Below, piece after piece: positions 12,361 to 24,835 of a DNA stretch of 64,000 nt; the first letter of the stretch is position 1, and each line of letters opens with the position of its first letter. The stretch spans positions 4,997,083 through 5,061,082 of the forward strand of contig OX411556.1 in NCBI GenBank assembly GCA_948146395.1, written 5' to 3'. Under the pieces are notes generated by a model, which had not been told where the DNA came from, made no database searches, and was given only the letters and a program-made list of their open reading frames with translations. The position numbers and the translations under genes are program-made. The stretch comes from Fragum whitleyi. Its lineage: Eukaryota > Mollusca > Bivalvia > Cardiida > Cardiidae.

Positions 12361-12889
12361 CATGCAGCATGCATGCGGATAGAGAATGAGATAGTCTCAG
12401 GGGAAAAACATTGTTTACTGAACGAGTCAATTTAAGCGGATGATAGAAAATACACGCACGAAATTCATAAATGGTTCACTGTCGGTAATTTTAGTATACA
12501 TGTATGATCATGCGACCATAAATCAGTGATTCAGTAGTAAATGAAGCATAAATACACTTCTGATAAACATAAAACAGTAATAAGAAAGAAAGCAACAAAA
12601 ATATTCGGTTTAGATTATACATACACATCAAAACGAGATTTTCGATATTAACCGACAATATCATGAAATTTTATAATTACGTGGAATAAAAAACGATCCT
12701 CGCACTTTCATTTTATCGGTGTTATGCGACGAAATGTCGTATGTTTTTAGAAAAAATATATGGCCATATTATTCATCTAAAATGAACTGGCACTCATTAA
12801 CTTCCGTTATTGCTCGAGTATTCCCGTAGCGTAACTCAATTTCGTTTCAATTTTTACTTATATTATTTCAAATGCTTCTATAAAGGCAC
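12361..12889. other. No gene seen
   Basis: AT-rich, no structure recognised. Confidence 0.35.
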
Positions 12890-12962
12890 GATAGAACAGT
12901 GGTTACAGACGCCTTCCCGAACACCCATAACTTGTCGGATCGAGTTCAATTCCCAACACATA
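12890..12962 (+). repeat. tRNA-like fragment, probable SINE head
   Basis: It has an A-box-like TAGAACAGTGGTTAC and a B-box-like GAGTTCAATTCCC about 50 bp apart. The acceptor stem does not pair well, so it is not called as a working tRNA. Confidence 0.45.
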
Positions 12963-13605
12963 TCATAATCATTGTGATTATAACTAACATAATGATTTTT
13001 TTTTCGTTTTTTTTTTGTTGTTGTATTTTTTAAAGAAATACATTTCTTTGTTATTATTTTGTCATTAGTTCTTTGTCCGTTACAATTAATATTTTTTATT
13101 CTTACATCATTCATTTTTGGTTATTTGCACTAACCAAGATTACTGGATTCTGATCGGGACAAAGATTTGTTTCATACCTCAATGAAAAAAACATGATAAG
13201 TTGTAAGTAAGCTTGTACCAAAAAGCAGTCCGATCAAAGAACTCATTTGCTTTATGATATTGAATGATAACATATCATCGGAAAAGAATAGAGTTAAACA
13301 GAAATTCGATTTACGTGTTCAAACCCAGTATATGTTTTTAATTTCATACCGTCATAAATTAAAAAAAAATGCCTCTGCATCTCTTAAATATAGATCCAGA
13401 TTCATTTCAAAATCTAAAATTATTTTCAGTAATTTTCAGTGATTTATGGACAGGACTTTGCAATGGTCAAATTGAGGCTGGCGGAAAGACTGTGCCGAAT
13501 ACCAATAGTCTTTTGTCAACACTTTTCAAAAAAAAAAAATGAAAAAAAAATCAAAATCTGTACTCAAAAAGGGGTAAACCTAAAAAGAAATAGAAATATT
13601 TCTGG

Positions 13606-13682
13606 TCATGGTCCGACTTGAACTCGTGACCTCCCCATTATAGGAAAGCACCCTAACCACCACCGTTAAATTTCCGTATGTA
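13606..13682 (-). repeat. tRNA-like fragment, probable SINE head
   Basis: The reverse strand reads GGTGGTTAGGGTGCTTTCC and GAGTTCAAGTCGGACC, a plausible A box and B box. The flanks do not form a full cloverleaf that I can confirm. Confidence 0.45.
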
Positions 13683-13689
13683 CTATCAG

Positions 13690-16132
13690 CTGTGAAACAT
13701 ATTCTTAGCTCTTAACCTCGCGAGTATAAGTCTATATTAAGAAACATTTACCGACTATCAATGGGCCTTTCCGAAAAAGTGGTTTACCTCCCTTTTTCCA
13801 TATAATCCGCTAGAGTGACTTCCCTTGCTCGGATAGCACGTCTTTACAGAAAGCATTGAAAGATTACGGATGACAGTCCGTTTGCAGACGATAGTGACGC
13901 TAATAATTGTTTAAAAGCGTTTAATTTTCTTTAATTTTCGTTTTCATTGAAGTTATTTTACAGATAGTTCATTGTTTGTACATTTCTTTTATAAGATCCT
14001 TTATTTATTTAGTTAAGTATTTTTCGATAAAAATCCAATTGTAATCAAATAATTTTAAATCAAACAATATATAGCCGGCTCAATTGTAAATTATTGTTCA
14101 TCTATATAAATCATTGTTCGAGTTGCTACTAACGTCGTAATCACGGTTTCAAATTAACCCAATTGTTGTATTTTTAAAAGTTGTCCAATCACGAAATAAA
14201 AATAACTATGATGTTTCTTTTTCTTATTAGAAAACACAAAGTTGAAAATAATCTCGTGACAGCATTTAAAAAAAATTATAGCAGTTGGCGCTTAATCTTA
14301 TTGCAATTTACAAATACGTAGAAGAAATGGTGGTGTATTGATATTGAAACTTCGTGACAAACCGTCGTATAGGCGATCTTTCAGTTAATGAAACTGTTTA
14401 TGGATATGTAAGCGTTTGTGATATTTCCACCGTACATTTTTCATTTCTTTGTGTGCAAGGTTATTTTCACAGCAGTGATTTGTTTATGCACAATAAATGT
14501 TCACATCGCGTATGGAACAAAGAAAATGTCAGCATAGTCTGTTAAGTGCATAGATACGACAGACTAGATAAAGTTGGTTTCACGTTCTTTTCGGTATAGG
14601 GGTCATGTATGAAATATTCATTTAGAATCAAGCAGTTTTATTCGGCTCGAGCCCCTTTCAGTACTGTTCAAAATTTCATTTTGCCTTTGTTGTACACTTG
14701 TTAAATTAAAGTGTGAATAGGACAGGGTTGAGCTAAGAGCATACATTTGGCACTGGATTCAAATGACACGCCCTGCTTAAATTTAATGATAAGACACTCA
14801 TGAAACATGGCTGTAGTGACCGAAAATAAATAATAATTTTAGAAAAAAATATGATAATATCTTTCTTAGTATGTATGCGCGTGTTACTTTGTAGAAAGGG
14901 TTTTCGATGGGCCAGGGACCCCATCGGGATCAAAGAGCGGTAAACCACGACAGTAGCAGACATAAGTTACAACACGTGTGTTAAATAAACATCGCAGCTG
15001 TTGACAATGAAGCGGCGCACGTGGCATATGACATTACGTAATCGTAATTTTTTTTTTTTTATCAAATATTAACAAGGAGATAGATAAAACAAATTTTATT
15101 TAAGGGATATTACTGCGTTTCGATAATACTAGAATTTGGATAATATTATGGATTCGTATGAGGTTAGTGTTAAACTAAAATCTGAACAGATCAGAAAAAA
15201 ATCTTTATTTAACTAATCAACTTGAACATTTATGGTTAACCCTCGAAATGCATGCATGTAATATGACATGCATAATTATTGGTGATTTAAAAAAAATTAG
15301 AAAAGTCTTTACGGAAATTGTGAGTACATTTTAACATGTACTTAAAAGCCAATTCGATATAAGAACATATATTAATTTGGATCATTAAGACATGAAATAC
15401 CAACTGTGTGGAATTATTTCTGCATTTTTGAAATTACACCTAACTATCCTTGTCTTTTATTTCTACACTTTAAGTTTATATCTGTATAGAACTAAATTTG
15501 GCCGCCTTTCATTTTTGTCGTTTGGTTTATTGCTAATCAGCGCGTTCGTTTTGTTACGAACGATTATGCCAGGGCTTTTATTGAAATAATGAGAATGAAT
15601 AGTCATCATGAAAGAAATTCGCACAAATAATTTAATCTAAGTTGTTTTCAAAAGACGCGTCAAATAATTTTCATGGACGGACATCGACACTTTATCAAGA
15701 AGAAAAAGCACACCATATCTTTTCACCTAATAAATCAAAAGTCTCCTTTCTTCGTTTTCCTGTTTATCAAATAAAAATTCAAAAAGTCAAATTTAATTTC
15801 TAGGGACAATAAATTATTGGTTTGAAATGTAAAAGTTCGATAATCTATTCCATTTAATGTCAAAATCGACTGAATTATCAAGACATACTTAAATGAAATA
15901 AAGAAGAGTAATTGTTCTTAATGTCTTCTTATGACGAAGAAAAAGACATTCAAAGTTTTATCTGCTAAAAATATCGTTCGCATACTGTTTGGATTTAGAC
16001 TAACTTTAAAATTTTGTGGTCTGGTAATGGGTTTATACACGGACCCTATTATACAGTATTGAGTGTCCCTGTTTAATCCTGACCCGAAGGCTTTTTTTCT
16101 AAGCCATTTTGAATACGAAATTTGGTACACAG
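13690..16132. other. No gene seen
   Basis: AT-rich, largely without repeats that I recognise. Small open frames (for example 15392-15589, hydrophobic) have no domain and no splice context, and I do not call them. Confidence 0.4.
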
Positions 16133-16390
16133 AAATAGACTGACGACCGTCTCCATGTTCAAATACACTTGAGGGTAGTTAGGCCTGATTACTCTTTTTC
16201 TATATTTTCGGAAAGGCCTATAAACTCGTTTTTTCGCGTTGAATTCAAAGACGCTCCTATATCAGCCATATAATCGATCTGAAATTTGCTACCCGGAAAT
16301 GAATTAATCAGAGTTTCGTTGTTTCAATGCACTGGAGAGTATTCAAGTTCGATAACTCCATTTCTATATTTTCGGAAAGGCCCATAGGGG
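16133..16390. repeat. Two-copy repeat, about 166 bp apart
   Basis: TCTATATTTTCGGAAAGGCC occurs at about 16199 and 16365 with related flanks (CAAATACACTTGAGGGTAG, CAATGCACTGGAGAGTA). A fragment near 13765 looks related. Confidence 0.6.
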
Positions 16391-17559
16391 TCAAAAGGAA
16401 TATTTAATGAGTGCCAGGTCATTGTAGATAAATAATAACTGTTAATTTTAGTGTAAGATCCATTTTTCGCATATAGTTAACATTGTCTTTAAACGTACAG
16501 CCATTAGAGAAATCCTTGTCTTACACATGTGTAAGATAACTTTCTAATCAACGTTACAATGACGTCGTATAACACACGTTTTCGGGTATTTTTGTCATCT
16601 GAGCCTCCAAAAATTGTCGTTGTCGTTTTTTTTTCAGTGAATATAATGTATATGTGAGAAAAAGTATCTTACTCGATCTTATTTGAGACGTTTAGGACTT
16701 TGAATGAGGTTTTATTTAAGACATCCTGATCTAAGCCGAATCAAGAAAAGAAACTTTAATAAGCGGACCTTTTGGAGCTTAATTACGTTTCTATTCTAGA
16801 AAGGGTTAAGGTCAGCGCGCCTAAAAAAATCGCGTAACAGATTCTTTTCTCACATTAACAACATTTTTACGTCAAAAACCATTTTTTAAAAACTCTTTGA
16901 TGAATGTGATCCTATACATGTGTAAGGCAATGGTATCTCTGATTACTGTTCGTTATTAAGTACACGAGAAACAAGTGAGATAAGCTAATCTTAACCTTGT
17001 CAAGATTGGAAAAGGTTCTATGCTCGCCAAGGCTCGACGGATATAATTTCTATTCTAGACCTGATTTAAAAAAAAAAAGCTTGACTAAACCAAATCCCAT
17101 GACAGATGATTTAAATCTTTCATTGACTGAACATCAAATCCGATATTTTCAAAAGTGGTGAAATTCTGTCTTTTCTGCTCTCGAAATAAATCATCTATCG
17201 ATCTTACACTAAAAACAAACGATAACAATGTATATAACATATTTTGTGTTTCTTTATTTCAAAATTGCGCGTCATGTTGCATATATATGATAACAAGGCG
17301 ACGTCAACACTATATTTTTATATTCTCCACTTAGATAACGTCAAATACGGCGATATGAAGGAATCATTCTGTTATTTCACTTGTTGGCGAAGAGATTATC
17401 AAATGATAATTTACCGAAAAATCTCTATAATCCAGCGAAAACTATTAAAATATTTATTTTTTTTTAAAAATTTTAATGCCTTCCGCCATTTTGTTAATTG
17501 TTTATTGTTTTGGTTAGACGTATGGTATGTGACGAAATAGTATTGCTTCAATAGCATCC
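16391..17559. other. No gene seen
   Basis: AT-rich. The 98-codon frame at 17244-17540 has no recognisable domain and is not called. Confidence 0.4.
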
Positions 17560-17860
17560 GCTAGCTTTTTCATAGGCGTAGCTAGGATTTTGAAATTTAT
17601 ACGCAATCAGATGGCGACCAACGCAGAATATTAAGGATAAAGGCGATATGTGGACTGTGAAAAAATATGAATGTCCTCCGTCCGCTCTCCTTTTCTCTGA
17701 TTCGAGCGCTGGTAAATTATCAATCATCGTAACTACAGCTTGAATAAGCTGTAGTTCGATGTAATGATCAATCACCAACGATATTTTTTGAAAGAGAATT
17801 TATTTTCATTATGCACTTGCGTAATGTGCGTAATGGTAGTTACGCCCTTGTTTTCGGAGA
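17560..17860. mobile_element. MITE-J, copy 2
   Basis: It begins near CATAGGCGTAGCTAGGATTT and ends near GTAGTTACGCCCTTG, which pair loosely. The inner hairpin (17725-17761) has arms CATCGTAACTACAGCTT and AAGCTGTAGTTCGATG. Confidence 0.65.
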
Positions 17861-18065
17861 GTTTTCGAAATATTATGGCACCCTGGGAGAAATTCAGAGG
17901 TAATGGGGAGTTTAAAATTTACATAACAATATTGCTATCTTAAGAATCAAGCAATGATACGGTAAATTCCCAAAAGTCGTATCTCATTAACGTATCTTTT
18001 AAAACGCCTTTGGGTAAACTTTCGTAAAGTTATATTCTGCCTCGTCATTTAAAACACGTTTACAA

Positions 18066-18306
18066 ATGAGCATTTGCATGATATTTCCAACAATGTCATA
18101 TCTGCGCGAGGTACAAACGTTGGGAAGCGTTGATAACGACACAATGCAATAATAATATATGCTGACTGCATGAAGATGGATTAAGACCTTATTTATCTAT
18201 AAAGTGCATATTAAAGATACTAGCCAGCCTGTTCAGCCACACAGGCTGGCCAGAGTCTTTCCTTTGCGCACCCCCGAAATTGTTGGAAATGTACTGCACA
18301 GGCTAA
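18066..18306. mobile_element. MITE-B
   Basis: The ends are ATGAGC...ATATTTCCAACAATG and AAATTGTTGGAAATGT...GGCT. The inner hairpin has GCCAGCCTGT and ACAGGCTGGC. Copies are at 25998, 36074 and 37774. Confidence 0.7.
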
Positions 18307-18411
18307 AATGGGTCAATGACGATCCATGGATAGGATATCTGCCTGCACTTAAACTTTTTGAGAGAATTATAGTGCACGTGCTTATATTTTACATGTGCAA
18401 AGCGGGTCAAT

Positions 18412-18769
18412 AAAGTAAACAGCATCGTGAAATTGACAAGATGAATGATTTTGGGGTGATTTTGGAATGAAATTGAATAGGTGTGGAGCGATTTTTTAGT
18501 GAATCCAATACCGCTAATTTTGTTCTGGGTGAACAAAATTAGCCTTAGTGTTAACACCCCCTTTAACTTAACATACGTAATTTTCAGTAAATGTGTATTT
18601 GTGGAAAAAACAGACACTTAAAAAAACACACTAGGTAATAAAATTGTAAAATGTTTCGATCGATGTGAATTAAATATCGATCGGTTTGAACGATTTCGAA
18701 ATGTTTTCTAATGATTTCGGAGCGTTTTTGATCGATGTGAGAGTTAATTTCACGATGTTTTCACGATAA
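18412..18769 (-). mobile_element. MITE-A, shortened
   Basis: The left arm (GTAAACAGCATCGTGAAATT) is good. The right arm has lost the GAATGAATGGAGCGC block but keeps TTAATTTCACGATG. Confidence 0.72.
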
Positions 18770-18885
18770 TTATATTTTTACATGTTTTCGATATCAGACC
18801 TTCTTACAGAAGAGAAAATGTACCCTGAACAGCAAGCACGACATCAAACACTACAAAAATAGATATATTCTGCGTTATAAATGAA

Positions 18886-19224
18886 CTGGCAGAGTGGGGC
18901 TTGGCCGTCACGTAATTTGGCGAGTTATCTTTCAAAAGTTTTGGGTTCATTGAAAAATAAGTCGGCAATAATCGAGAACGCGTGCAAATAACTGTATCCT
19001 AAAACCAAAAGAATTCACTTGCTTAGAGAAGGTGAACATATTTTATCGATGGGTTACCAAAGCCTCGTAACTTCAGATTGGACAAGCTGAAGCTACGAGG
19101 GTTTGTTTACCAACCTTCGCTTTACGATTTCAAGTTAATTATGTCGACTATTTGTAGAAGTAAATAGTTTAATTTACCATAACCTTAAGTGCATCTACCC
19201 GTTACTAAGGCTACGCCCTGCCAG
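18886..19224. mobile_element. MITE-E (339 bp)
   Basis: It starts CTGGCAGAGTGGGGCTTGGC and ends ACGCCCTGCCAG. The centre has the inverted pair CCTCGTAACTTCAG / CTGAAGCTACGAGG. Other copies are at 24836 and 33427. Confidence 0.75.
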
Positions 19225-19314
19225 GGCAAAAATGGTGGATAATACCCCGTAATGAAATACAAGGCTACTTATATAAGTATGTACATCTTAGTCAGTAGCG
19301 TAGCTACGGAGGTC

Positions 19315-19338
19315 AAAAAAAAAAAAAAAAAAAAAAAA
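19315..19338. repeat. Poly-A tract (24 bp)
   Basis: An uninterrupted A run. No upstream gene fits a processed transcript. Confidence 0.95.
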
Positions 19339-19694
19339 CGACGGGTACGGACTGCAGTGGGTCCACCCTAGCATAGCCACAACGTAGCCCTCCCTCGATA
19401 AGCTAATGGAGATGATTCCTGTGCTTTATTGAAACTAGGGCTTACCGTATACTATTTGACGGATCTGCAGTTCAGCCCCAAACGTTTCCTTTTATTTTTT
19501 TATCTATATTTTACAAGTCTAAACTCCATATATTAATAATAATTTTATATCGCTACATCATCTGTTGCGACGCATCCCCTCCCCCCTTTTTTAAGACACA
19601 AAGTACACGCAACCACGTTTTTGCCTACATCTTGCTTCGCTAATGCAAATGAATGGAAATATCTTCAATTGTAAATAAAAGCATTCACATGGTA
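19339..19694. other. No gene seen
   Basis: No structure recognised. Confidence 0.35.
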
Positions 19695-20113
19695 CAGTTA
19701 AGAACATCATGAAACTGACAAGTTTAACGACATCGGATGATTTTGGAATGAAATTGAATGAGTGTGTAGAGCGAGTTTTGAATGAATTTTAAGGGGGTGA
19801 AACAGAATCGATATTAACGACAGTTCTTGCCTCATTTTAATAAGATCTACGCAATTTTCTGATTTGTGTCTACAAGGAAAAATCATACCCTTAAAATCAA
19901 CCACAGTCAATAAAATTATGCAATTATTTGAGTGAAAAGTGAAGTAAAGTGAAATGGTGTTTTTTGTTTAACGATGTCAAAGCGTATTGAACAATTTCGG
20001 AGTGCTTTTGAGTGACACGAGTGAGTGCTCTGAATTTATGATACGAGCGCTGAACGAGAGATTTAGAGTGGTTTTGGTCGAGGTGAATGTCGATTTCATG
20101 ACGTGGTTGACTG
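19695..20113 (-). mobile_element. MITE-A, complete (419 bp)
   Basis: TA at 19693-19694 and 20114-20115. It starts CAGTTAAGAACATCATGAAA and ends ATGACGTGGTTGACTG. Confidence 0.8.
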
Positions 20114-20969
20114 TAAATCACCTACTGTGATACACCCCAACCTTTTCCTTTGACGACACGATGTATACTCAACTATAGCCCGGTTAATTTGACCCGACTT
20201 TGACCTCTGTGTAAAAAATGCTTAAATAACAATTACCGACATATTTTATCAATAAACAAAATGTATAATACATTCAATATCGTTTATTATCCATTCCTAT
20301 GAAAGCACGTGCAAAGCCAAGTAGGAATAATCATATTTTTATTCATTTAAATAGCAGGGGTCAGATTCAAGTCAATAAAACCGCACTATACTTGCATACA
20401 GCTCACAACGCCAATGCAAAAGAATGGACATATTGTCATTGTAAATAGAATTATTTTCAAGTGCCATTGTCAGAATATATATTCAAGTCATTGTATATCA
20501 CATTTTGAAATAAGAGTACTATTTGTGGTTTCTTTGATTATAAAAGTTATTTAAATACAACAGGAAATATTTTCTTATTTCAAAATACGTTTTCCTTAAT
20601 TCAGATTCTAGACGCCGAAACAATAGAATCTGAGGTTACACCTAAATAATGAAGTTACGTAATCATAAAAACGAAGCTGCAAGGCCAATCCGGGTATGAA
20701 TTTAAAGATAGGCAGACGGTCTCGTAGATCAACAGAAGACAACAGCGGAGTTTCCCTTTCACTCATTTTAGCGATACCCAGGAGCTATAATCATGATATT
20801 TCAAGATTTTCAAGATGTTATGACGATGATGATAACAGTAAAGTCTTTCGTGACCTATGGACGGCCATAATGTCGTAAATACAGCTTTGACGATGCTTTA
20901 TTTACGACATATTGGCGGTCCGCTGACGGTGAACTTCTCGTGTTGCTTTTTGTTTGTTTTGTTTTCAGT
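20114..20969. other. No gene seen
   Basis: AT-rich, with a short inverted pair around ACGGCCATAATGTCGTAAAT and ATTTACGACATATTGGCGGT (20861-20918), origin unknown. Confidence 0.4.
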
Positions 20970-21150
20970 TTTTGTTTTCAAGGACTGCACTGTCAGTTCC
21001 CAGACTTCCAATCTCTTAATTATTGATTTTACGGGTTCGATCCCCGCCGGTAGCTCATATCCTTTCCGACATTTGTCAGCCATCCAAGGGTAGACAAGTG
21101 TAAAACTAAGTGGGATACAAGTTGGATGCCAGGAAAGGATGTATTAGTAT
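20970..21150 (+). mobile_element. SINE-1, degraded
   Basis: The B box GGGTTCGATCCCCGCCGG and the following TCATATCCTTTCCGACATTT are clear. The A-box half and the tail are lost. Confidence 0.6.
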
Positions 21151-21211
21151 AACACTGGTGCAAAAATACAAAGATTTCATTATAATTTGCTCCAGCTTAT
21201 GTTGTATACTG

Positions 21212-21256
21212 AAAAAAAAAAAAAAAAAAAAAACCACACACACACACACACACACA
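21212..21256. repeat. Poly-A followed by CA repeat
   Basis: About 22 A then about 11 CA units, a simple-sequence compound. Confidence 0.95.
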
Positions 21257-21846
21257 ACATTTTATAGTGGCGTTAAAACCATTGAAAAAGACCAAATAAA
21301 TCAAATTTCCTTCCAAGTTAGAGAACAAACAATGGGACAAATCGTAATTGCGAGAATTAAGAGTTATTTAGATGATATGCCTTTAAAAGGGTCATTAAAT
21401 AACTAGTTTCCATGGACGTATAATATGCTTACCCGCACGTTGCTACAGTTAAAAACCAGGTTGAATTTTAAAGCTATATATATCGTTATTTTTTTATGAT
21501 AAAAATTAATGACTTGAAAATTATACGATTTCACAAGTTCAGCATCAACAACAAAAAATATACGGAAGGATGGATCGTTAAGGATGTTTCATACACTTTA
21601 CTTGTTTGAAAGAAACAAGATCTCGCCAGCTTAAAGTTTGAGAGTTATCCGTTTATTCATCGTTTAAACTAATATCTTTTTTTTTTTGACATTTCAACCA
21701 GGCTGGTTTTAGTTTTTCCAATAGAAAGTAGTTAGTGTAGACTAAGATCAGACTGCAGGTCTGTGCAGGCTGATGTTAGTCTATATTGCCTGCAAGAGCT
21801 TCTTGTGCAACAAGGAAATTCAGTGAAAAATGGTTCAAAAGTTTTG
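21257..21846. other. No gene seen; short repeat at 21740-21790
   Basis: The segment GATCAGACTGCAGGTCTGTG CAGGCTGATGTTAGTCTATA is a small inverted repeat shared with 31825-31870. Otherwise nothing is recognised. Confidence 0.45.
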
Positions 21847-22429
21847 CAGTTAAAACATCGTGAATTTGACATTCATCTCAACCCAAACCATTCTTATTCG
21901 CTCACTCAGCGATCCATTCATTCATTCCAAACACTCACTCAAACCATTCAAAAACACTCTAAAATGACTGGAATGGACAAGATCAACAACTACTTTCATA
22001 GTGAATTTAGCTAGCAAAACATCGCGGATTCAACTGAAATTGGTTAGAGCCTGATAACAAAGCGCTCACTCAGCGCTCCATTCATTCATTCCAAACACTC
22101 ACTCATATATACAATTAAAAAAACGCTCCAAAAAGACCGACTTAGATAAGATCAACAATTTCATTCATAATGAATATAGCTAGAAAAAATCGCGATTTCA
22201 ATTGAAGTTGTTCGAGCCTGATTGGTTCATGGTGAAATAGGAAGCTACTTATAGAACTTGTATTCATTGTTTAAAGAGAGGTAGTAAATATCGGTTATTC
22301 TGTTCATCCTAAGCAAAATTAACGATGTAGGATTAGCTCCCTCTAATTTCACTCGTCGCACTCATTTATTTTCTTTACAAAATTATTCCAGAATCATTCA
22401 CATTGTCAATTTTACGATGTTTTTAATTG
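21847..22429 (+). mobile_element. MITE-A with an internal duplication (583 bp)
   Basis: The left terminal region (GCTCACTCAGCG, CATTCATTCCAAACACTCAC, AAAACATCGCGGATTCAA) is present twice, at 21898 and 22069. This makes the copy about 150 bp longer than its relatives. The right end is TTTACGATGTTTTTAATTG. Confidence 0.8.
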
Positions 22430-22854
22430 TAAACCCCGTGTAAACAAACAAACAAGCGGACAACAGAAAAGGGTTGACCTTAGATGTTCGCATGTTTGTT
22501 CTTGACTTTCACTGATAATGTAGTATTTCCACACGTTATACAATTTCTTTGCAAAATCATTGGATCTGTATAATCCAAATTATATGAAAGTTGATAATAT
22601 TTACCCCCTCGGCTTAACATTGTACGTTATGTTTATATCTAGTATTTAGACAAAACAAATTCGTATTATTTATTGATACAAGATCTTATAGTAACATCAG
22701 CTTAGGTTACTTCTGACTTACAAACTTTAAAAGCTGCACGATTATCTGCATTCATAGAGAAGAAATGTTTCTTAGGACAAGGATTAGCTTAACCCCATTT
22801 CCATCTTAATTGAGAATCTGCTTAATATTGACGTTTATATTAAATATTTAGAAT
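22430..22854. other. No gene seen
   Basis: AT-rich, no structure recognised. Confidence 0.35.
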
Positions 22855-23126
22855 ATGTGACCCGTCACGCGAAAAGGGACCATCTCGGAAATCTGTAAAA
22901 TGAATATCTGAAAAAGAGATTGGGTCAAGCATAGGTCAGCATAGGTCAGCCAGAGGTCGCATTTCATTTTCTTTTCGCTGGGAGGTAGATTGATCATTCT
23001 AGATTCAGAAAATAAGCACACTGCGAAAAGTTTTGACCCAAGTCAGTCTGCGCAATCCGCGCAGTTGACTAAGGTAGACACTTTACACACTTCCCAGATG
23101 GTCCCTTTTCGCGTGACGAGTCACAT
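22855..23126. mobile_element. MITE-I (272 bp)
   Basis: Terminal inverted repeats of about 30 bp: ATGTGACCCGTCACGCGAAA... and ...TTTCGCGTGACGAGTCACAT, with GGGACCATCT / AGATGGTCCC continuing inward. A diverged relative is at 28262. Confidence 0.82.
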
Positions 23127-23636
23127 GTGTAATTGCCTGATAAGAGGGAACCATACTTGTCCTAGTCTTTTTGAAGCTATTATAGTTTGATATGTGTATA
23201 GTTCTGCCGATCAACCCTACAAGTGACGTCGTGTTTTGTTTATGAAATAAGACTTTTTCAGTTGCTTTCTTTATGACATTCATTTAAGACTTCGATCAGC
23301 TTGTTCGGTTACAAAATCAGCGAGATAATGTGAAATTGTTGGAAATATCGCGTGCTGGCTGACATGCTATTGATTAAAGGGAGGGGATTATCTTGAAAGG
23401 ATTTATTAGCAGATTATCGCCGAAATATGAATCCTAAATGTTTTATCTGCTCACCTGTGTAAATAATATTGATATGAGTCGATGTAGCCGTTACATCTTA
23501 AAATCAAAAAGACAATTCTTTAAAGTAGAGTTTCTTCGAGAATTTCTGGCTGAACTGACTTTTAAGTTCTATGTATTTTAAATTACCACACCCACCCTCG
23601 AAGCTATTCAGAATCGCTCGATTAGCGCTCCAAGAA

Positions 23637-23760
23637 CAACGTGCGTTCAAGATGAAAACGTTCGTAAAACGTTTAAGAAATTGTACCCCGTTTGGCACGT
23701 TTTCTTACGCGCATAGAGGGGTACATTTTAAACGTTTGCAAACAATTACGCATCCCCAAT
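23637..23760. mobile_element. MITE-F relative, diverged
   Basis: The inverted arms GTTTAAGAAATTGTACCCCG and GGGGTACATTTTAAACG are framed by GTGCGTTCAAGATG. The layout matches MITE-F but the sequence differs. Confidence 0.55.
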
Positions 23761-24154
23761 GAAGGACCGATTTTGATCATCGGAATATGATGTTACTCTA
23801 AGACCGCTCGCATACAATGATCTATTTGTAATATTTAAAATTGAGAGTACCAGCGCTCCAATCACATCAATCATGAGATCTCTCCGATCTTTCAAAACTC
23901 CTCGAAAACGTTAGAATATGTTTCGACAATGTTCAAAGCGTGGGTTCATTTCGGGTGAATAATTGTGTCACCAGACTTCAAAATGAACCTAGACTGCTGA
24001 AGACACGTGATCTGTTTGGCGTAAAGGAACCATTTCGATTGGGCGAACAGTAGTTTTGTTTAAACACAAAGTGTTTTTCTTTTGTAATTTTGGTTTGTTT
24101 GTTTGGTTGGTTTTTATTTTTATTATTTTTTTAAGTTCTTGTTGGGTTTAACTA
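23761..24154. other. No gene seen
   Basis: No structure recognised. Confidence 0.35.
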
Positions 24155-24592
24155 CAGTTAATAACATCGTGAAATTGACATTCACCTCAATCTAAACCAT
24201 TCTAAATCGATCACTCAGCGCTCTAATCATTCATTCCGAACACTCACTCAAACCATTCAAAAACGATCAAACCCATTGAAAAATATAGAATCAACAACAT
24301 CATCCAAAATAAATTTTGACAGAGAAAAATCGCGATTTCACTGACATAATTCAAATAGTTAGCGCCTCATAGGTTCTTGAAGAAATTTGAATCTGTGCAC
24401 AGAACTTGTCTGCACTTTTTTATTAAAGGGAGGTAATCAATATTGCAAATTTTGTTCATCCCGAACAAAATTTGCAATATAGGATTACCTCCCATTAAAT
24501 TCACTTAAAACTCGCTCCTCACACTCATTCAATTTCATTCCTAAATCATTCCAAAATCATTCATCTTGTCAATTTCACGATGTTATTAACTG
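24155..24592 (+). mobile_element. MITE-A, best-preserved copy (438 bp)
   Basis: TA at 24153-24154 and 24593-24594. The ends CAGTTAATAACATCGTGAAA and TTTCACGATGTTATTAACTG are exact reverse complements, extending to about 26 bp. The inner palindrome pairs GGAGGTAAT with ATTACCTCC, and ATTGCAAATTTTGTTC with GAACAAAATTTGCAAT around a 4-base loop. Confidence 0.93.
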
Positions 24593-24635
24593 TAATTAAG
24601 TTATCAAAATAGTAAACTCGCCATTTACACAGAAG

Positions 24636-24737
24636 TATAGATCCTTAAGTTTAAGTGAGTGATCAACGGTCAATTTTGTCTATACCTGTATAGACAAAAT
24701 TGACCTTTGATCGCTCACTCTAAATTGCGGATCTATA
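24636..24737. repeat. 102-bp inverted repeat
   Basis: Ends TATAGATCC / GGATCTATA. Inner arms GGTCAATTTTGTCTATAC and GTATAGACAAAATTGACC are perfect over 18 bp. A degraded relative is at 2223-2305. Probably a very small MITE. Confidence 0.85.
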
Positions 24738-24835
24738 GTCATCATTAGACAGAAAGAGTCCCACTTTATTTCATGGAACGTCGTCGATGCATGACCAAAT
24801 AAAAATGATTGTTGTTACACTGCGTTGTTTTTAAA

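Noticed and set aside
12890..13682. Two nuclear tRNA genes
   Set aside because: Promoter-like boxes are visible, but I could not confirm complete cloverleafs. They are kept as tRNA-like fragments only.
15392..15589. Small membrane protein
   Set aside because: Hydrophobic residues are expected from T-rich DNA. No supporting context.
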